Part shown: positions 60,582-64,000 of the stretch, piece by piece | Layout: each line of letters starts with the position of its first letter | Position numbering within the stretch: the stretch's first letter is position 1 | DNA from: CBDCFV01 sp965261795 | Lineage (GTDB): Bacteria > Chloroflexota > Dehalococcoidia > Lucifugimonadales > UBA3495 | Direction: 5' to 3' | Length of the DNA stretch: 64,000 nt | Assembly: GCA_965261795.1 (NCBI GenBank) | Contig: OZ253476.1 | Location: 2,914,001 to 2,978,000, forward strand | Notes under the pieces: generated by a model | What the model was told of the DNA's origin: nothing | Seen by the model: only the letters and a program-made list of their open reading frames with translations | Database searches by the model: none | Translations under genes and position numbers: made by a program

Positions 60582-60610
60582 AAACTGTCCTCACTCGACG
60601 CCTCTTCTCC

Positions 60611-60838
60611 TTACCGGATCAACCCGCGCTTCTTCTGTTCCAGATGCCTCGGGCAGTAGTCTTCAAAGGTCAACCACCAGGTCAAAGCAGTCGGCTGGTG
60701 GCAACGCCCATACTTGCACTCTCCAGACCTCTTCCGCGCCGGCCTCCCTCTCAACTTTTTCTGACAGTTGAGACAGTACGGAAACTTCGCCTTCTTCGGC
60801 GTCTTACAAATCGGACACACCGACCTCACTTTTGGCAT
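60611..60838 (-). CDS. Small zinc-binding protein (75 aa)
   Basis: ATG 60838 shares its A with the stop of the upstream gene (TGATG), so translation is coupled. The protein has CPICKTPKKAKFPYCLNC and then CKYGRCHQP ... CPRH, two zinc modules, with basic residues between (RGRPARKRSGE). Nucleic-acid binding is plausible. Confidence 0.65.
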   Translation of the reverse strand: MPKVRSVCPICKTPKKAKFPYCLNCQKKLRGRPARKRSGECKYGRCHQPTALTWWLTFEDYCPRHLEQKKRGLIR

Positions 60839-61317
60839 CACCGTTGCCCCCAAGCCCAAACGATCTCGCTTTCAAACCCGGCGGTCCCAGGTTCTGGCGT
60901 AAACCGATGCCTGTATCTCCCCTTCTTACCAGGGTCAATAATCTCCGGCGTCACCCGAACCTCCTCTCTCTGGACAACCTTCTCACCATTCCTATAAACC
61001 TGCGTAATCTGGATAGTTGCATCATAGATGCTCCAAGTGTCATCCAGATTCGTAACTACACCACTCACCGTTACCGGCTGGCCACGGAACTTCCTCTCAA
61101 ATTCACTCTGTTCCCATCGGACCTTGGAATCATCAGGCATGTCGGTGTTAACTGTCCGGCTCATAATCTCCACGCTGCCCCAGCCCAACAGACCAAGGAC
61201 CACTGCATAGACGAGCAGCCACTTCACAGCCGAAAATATGCCGCTATAGCTGATCATGGTCTTGAACACGCCCCACAGGGCATACAACCCGCCAAGAACC
61301 ATCGTGCCATAAGCCAA
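60838..61317 (-). CDS. Membrane-anchored beta-rich protein
   Basis: A 159-residue protein starting at TTG 61317 or ATG 61302, close to the IS982 end, so its native N-terminus may have been lost. One or two N-terminal hydrophobic segments (VLGGLYALWGVFKTMI, VKWLLVYAVVLGLLGWG) precede an external beta-rich domain (GQPVTVSGVVTNLDDTWSIYDA ... YRNGEKVVQREEV). That domain resembles FxLYD/OB-like folds. Function unknown. Confidence 0.62.
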   Translation of the reverse strand: MAYGTMVLGGLYALWGVFKTMISYSGIFSAVKWLLVYAVVLGLLGWGSVEIMSRTVNTDMPDDSKVRWEQSEFERKFRGQPVTVSGVVTNLDDTWSIYDATIQITQVYRNGEKVVQREEVRVTPEIIDPGKKGRYRHRFTPEPGTAGFESEIVWAWGQR

Positions 61318-61323
61318 ATAGTA

Positions 61324-62307
61324 ACCTGAGTTCGGGAAGGCTATAAGGGCTGGGGTAGAGTCTGAAGTTGCTGGTCTGAGAGGTGAAGGGAAGGCTTTTT
61401 CGGTTGATGGCAGTAGGCGATCAGGCCACAGAGCAGGTTGACCAGGAAGTTAGCCACACTGCGGTGCCGGGTATGTTCAATTTGGGAAATGTTCTTCAGT
61501 TGGTCGTTGATGGTCTCAATGACCGACCGTTTCCGCAACAACAGCTTGTCTTCCAGAGGCAACGGACGCTTCTTCATGTTCTTGCGCCTGGGGGTGATTA
61601 GCTCCAAGCCTTGGGCCAGCAGTTGTTTGAATAGTGGTTGGGAGATGTAGCCCTTGTCGCCGAAGAGCTTGCCAAACAAGCCCTTAGCCAAGGCTGGCAG
61701 CGGCTTGCGGTCATCGACGTTGCCCGGAGTCAGCCGGCACGCCAGTATTTCACCCCGGTCATTGACGACCAGGTGGAGTTTGAAGCCATAAAACCAGCCC
61801 ATTGTGGTCTTGCCCCGGGCGGCGATTCCGGCAAAGACCTGGTGGCGGGGAATCCGCTTGTTATGGCATACCTTGATGGCAGTGGCATCCACGAAGGCGA
61901 GGCCGGTGCAGTTGCCTTGGCGCTGTTGCAGGTAGGCTAACAGGGGGATGGTCACGGTAGGCGTCAACTCAACGAACCGGTTGTAGCTGACCAAGCCTGG
62001 GAATTCGGGCCGGAGGTGCACCAGGGTATACTCAGTGTAATAGGCTTTGAAGGTACGGTAGTGGGACTGGTGAAAGTGAATGAGAATCGTCATGATTTCA
62101 CTGGGGGACAACCTTGTCGCTCGAACTCTCCGCCCCCCTTTCCGCGCCAACGTCACTCGACGCCAATGCGGTTGGAAGGCTTGCCAGAAATCATCGACAT
62201 TGCAGAACAGTTTGAGTAAACTCATGAGGGATGCCTCCTTGGTATTCATCTACCAGAAAGAATACCTGTTCTTTCTTTGGGAGGCATCCCTTATCCCGAA
62301 CTCAGGT
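61324..62307 (-). mobile_element. IS982-family element
   Basis: Terminal repeats ACCTGAGTTCGGGA (61324) and TCCCGAACTCAGGT (to 62307) are exact. TAGTA is duplicated at 61319-61323 and 62308-62312. The element separates the minus-strand membrane protein from a recombinase remnant. The complete transposase and clean duplication indicate recent insertion. Confidence 0.88.
61341..62225 (-). CDS. IS982-family transposase
   Basis: ATG 62225 (MSLLKLFCNVDDFWQAF) has AAGGAGG eight bases before it; an upstream ATG at 62249 is less likely. The 294-residue protein has the IS982 layout: LSPSEIMTILIHFHQSHYRTFKAYY, the catalytic LAFVDATAIKVCHN, GDKGYISQPLFKQL, and VIETINDQLKNISQIEHTRHR containing the final glutamate. 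Confidence 0.92.
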   Translation of the reverse strand: MSLLKLFCNVDDFWQAFQPHWRRVTLARKGGRRVRATRLSPSEIMTILIHFHQSHYRTFKAYYTEYTLVHLRPEFPGLVSYNRFVELTPTVTIPLLAYLQQRQGNCTGLAFVDATAIKVCHNKRIPRHQVFAGIAARGKTTMGWFYGFKLHLVVNDRGEILACRLTPGNVDDRKPLPALAKGLFGKLFGDKGYISQPLFKQLLAQGLELITPRRKNMKKRPLPLEDKLLLRKRSVIETINDQLKNISQIEHTRHRSVANFLVNLLCGLIAYCHQPKKPSLHLSDQQLQTLPQPL

Positions 62308-62957
62308 TAGTATTCTGCGCCCAATGCGACGCCGCAATGACCAATACAGAGGAACGCTACCACTGCCCCAACTCCAACATGAAACCAGGAGGCCACTGTC
62401 CCTCACGCCCCGTGGATGCTCAGGACCTCCTCCGAAAAGTCATCACCCAGATGGTAAACAGAATAGCGACGGAAGAGACCATCCTGCACATCACCAAATC
62501 CATCAAAGACATGAACGCCGAGAACGCCCGTATCCAGCACCAGATACTCGAATAGAACAAAGAAGCAATGGCCCACGCCAACACCCGCAGGTCCACCCTT
62601 CTTCACCTTGTCGAATATGGCTCCAAGACGTACCACGAAGTGGTCAACGAGATCGACCAACTCGAGCAGACCGCCACAGTGCTGGACCTAGAATCCACGC
62701 TGTCCCGGCAGGAACTCGAAAAGATCGACTTCATCAACGACCAGGACGCCATCAGAAAGGACATCAACGACCTACACATCTACATGGAAGACGAAGACCC
62801 CGACGAAGCCCAGGAACTATTGAACATCCTCATACGGAAGGTAACAGTGGGACCAACGTCCGCCCTCACCCACTACGAGACGTCCCCGTCCCCGGCCGGG
62901 CAACCGGAAGAAGTACAACAGGACGTGATCGAACTGGACACAGACTCCACCATCTGA
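62308..62957 (+). pseudogene. Large serine recombinase, C-terminal remnant
   Basis: VFCAQCDAAMT ... YHCPNSNMKPGGHCP is the zinc ribbon of large serine recombinases. It is followed by long helices with Gln/Glu (about residues 40-190) and a domain with LLNILIRKVTVGPT. The catalytic N-terminus is absent. An in-frame TAG at 62553-62555 interrupts the helical part, after which the same frame continues to TGA 62957. IS982 sits directly at its 5' end. It is probably the relic of the integrase that once inserted this or a neighbouring element. Confidence 0.68.
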
Positions 62958-63124
62958 CCACCCCACCTTCCAACCCGGCCGCATGAAACCACCGCCCCGA
63001 AGAAAGTTTCGTGAACGATGGCACCCAACACACCATCCACCCCCGCACTCTCTCCTAGGGAGTGTCGTCAAAGTGAGAGTGAGGTGATAAGCTGACATTG
63101 CAATCAGTGTAGTAGGATTGGGCT

Positions 63125-63586
63125 ATGCCAGCAGCAACCGCAGTGCCGGCGCACCGGCGCCATGATATTTCCGGCCAGGTATGGGAAATCCTGGAGCCTC
63201 TTCTCCCCGGCGGCAAGGGCAAGACGGGCCGGCCCGCTTACGATAACCGGCTTTTTCTCAATGCTGTGTTCTGGATTCTGCGCACCGGGGCTCCTTGGCG
63301 CGATTTGCCCCCGGACTACGGGGACTGGAAGAACACCCACCGGCCCCCCCGGTCAAGCCGGGGGGCTAAAGGCTTCTGCCGCTGGCGGGACCGGGGCGTA
63401 TGGGCCAAGCTGCTGGACGCCATGATTGACGATCCTGATTTTGAGTGGCTGATGATTGACGCCAGCTACATCAAGGCTCATCCCCACAGCGCCGGGGCCC
63501 GGGGCGGCAATCAAGCCATTGCCCGCACAAAAGGGGGCTCAACAGCAAGCTGCACCTGGCGGTGGACTCCCACGGAATGCCGGTAA
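63125..63586 (+). CDS. IS5-family transposase, frame 1
   Basis: The same N-terminal half as in copy 1 (GQVWEILEPLLPGGKGKTGRP, DFEWLMIDASYIK). A base difference after TKGG removes the immediate stop found in copy 1, so the zero frame runs 15 codons further. The A4G5 slip site is conserved. Confidence 0.88.
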   Translation: MPAATAVPAHRRHDISGQVWEILEPLLPGGKGKTGRPAYDNRLFLNAVFWILRTGAPWRDLPPDYGDWKNTHRPPRSSRGAKGFCRWRDRGVWAKLLDAMIDDPDFEWLMIDASYIKAHPHSAGARGGNQAIARTKGGSTASCTWRWTPTECR

Positions 63587-63930
63587 AAGTGATAGTCACC
63601 GGAGGCACGGCAGCGGACTGCTCCCAAGCACTGCCCTTGATTGAGGGTATCGCGGCGGAGCATCTTCTGGCAGACAAAGCCTATGACACCAATGAAATCA
63701 TAGCCGCCGCCTCGGAATTGGGGATGAACCCGGTAATACCGCCCAAAAGCAACCGGCGGGAAAAGCGGGAATATGACCGGGCACTGTACAAGCTGCGGCA
63801 TCTGGTGGAAAACGGCTTCTTGGACTTCAAGCAGTGGCGGGGAGTGGCAACCCGGTATGCCAAGAACTCCCTTTCTTACCTGGCCATCTGCCAGATTCGG
63901 GCGATGGTGATTTGGACTAAGTTGATTTGA
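63562..63930 (+). CDS. IS5-family transposase, frame 2
   Basis: The C-terminal 122 residues (MDSHGMPVKVIVTGG ... HLLADKAYDTNEIIAAAS ... LVENGFLDFKQWRG) supply the second Asp and the Glu of the DDE site. It is probably expressed by -1 shifting from frame 1. Confidence 0.85.
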   Translation: MDSHGMPVKVIVTGGTAADCSQALPLIEGIAAEHLLADKAYDTNEIIAAASELGMNPVIPPKSNRREKREYDRALYKLRHLVENGFLDFKQWRGVATRYAKNSLSYLAICQIRAMVIWTKLI

Positions 63931-64000
63931 CGACACTCCCTAAAAGAATTTTTCTCCAGCACACCTTCCCGATACCCGGCAGACCACGTGCAGCAACAAG

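Larger units (their letters stand above)
63058..63940 (+). mobile_element. IS5-family (IS427-like) element, copy 2
   Basis: GGGAGTGTCGTCAAA (63058-63072) and TTTGACGACACTCCC (to 63940) are exact terminal repeats. CTA precedes the left end and TA follows the right end. It is nearly the same as copy 1 at 15339-16220 but in the opposite orientation; the remaining 60 bases of the window show nothing. Confidence 0.92.

Noticed and set aside
19272..62555. Amber (TAG) recoding in this genome
   Set aside because: TAG is a normal end of intact genes here (for example at 9774 and 14211), so the two internal TAGs look like mutations in relics.
15339..63940. A 48-kb composite transposon bounded by the two inverted IS5 copies
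   Set aside because: Each copy appears to have its own short target duplication (CTA/TA), so they are separate insertions; nothing shows the whole segment moved.
1..64000. tRNA, rRNA or riboswitch genes
   Set aside because: Reading both strands I found no tRNA-like cloverleaf, rRNA core or known riboswitch consensus; a covariance-model scan would be decisive.

Overview
The window is GC-rich bacterial DNA with the look of accessory DNA: a conjugative or plasmid-like element that has collected insertion sequences and defence genes. I see no rRNA, tRNA or central metabolic genes. GC-rich codon use, ATG/GTG/TTG starts with Shine-Dalgarno (SD) sites, replication-relaxation and HerA/VirD4-type proteins, and IS5, IS630, ISAs1 and IS982 relatives fit a free-living or symbiotic bacterium such as a Chloroflexota-like lineage. 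The taxon is only a guess.

1-15.3 kb, accessory genes, mostly on the + strand: an ArdC-type anti-restriction protein, small zinc-ribbon proteins (one pair duplicated), a frame-split DUF2958-like gene, two tandem proteins built from 15-residue repeats, one minus-strand gene, a 682-residue charged protein, and an operon-like stretch with a 978-residue protein. That protein carries the D-x-D-G-D signature of double-psi beta-barrel (DPBB) RNA polymerases. A secreted nuclease follows. A repeated upstream element precedes two of the genes.

15.3-30 kb, IS-scarred defence island: an IS5 copy, a DUF4062-NACHT (STAND) protein, an IS5 remnant, and a 5'-truncated IS630 fused to a decayed second copy of a TraG-like/replication-relaxation module. 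Then come a type II restriction-modification pair, a 5'-truncated type I HsdR, an ISAs1 element with a perfect 10-bp target duplication, and a second DNA methyltransferase.

30-50.7 kb, intact backbone: replication-relaxation protein and TraG/HerA ATPase (minus strand), diverging from a DnaG-like CHC2 primase. ParA and a ribbon-helix-helix partner lie on the minus strand. On the plus strand a long cluster runs SSB, HTH/zinc-ribbon protein, UvrD-like helicase, membrane-anchored nuclease, SF2 helicase, several membrane or envelope proteins, thymidylate kinase, a lipoprotein and a DGQHR (DndB-like) protein. Together these supply replication, partition, DNA processing and probably transfer.

50.9-64 kb, degraded flank: an LRR lipoprotein with exact 90-bp repeats, an IS630 broken by a 23-nt palindromic insert, an HNH gene truncated by that IS, a RES-domain NAD+ phosphorylase-like effector, a frame-split triple zinc-ribbon protein, a MITE-like repeat, two paralogous small membrane proteins with a shared upstream motif, an intact IS630, an IS982, a large serine recombinase remnant, and a second IS5 copy.
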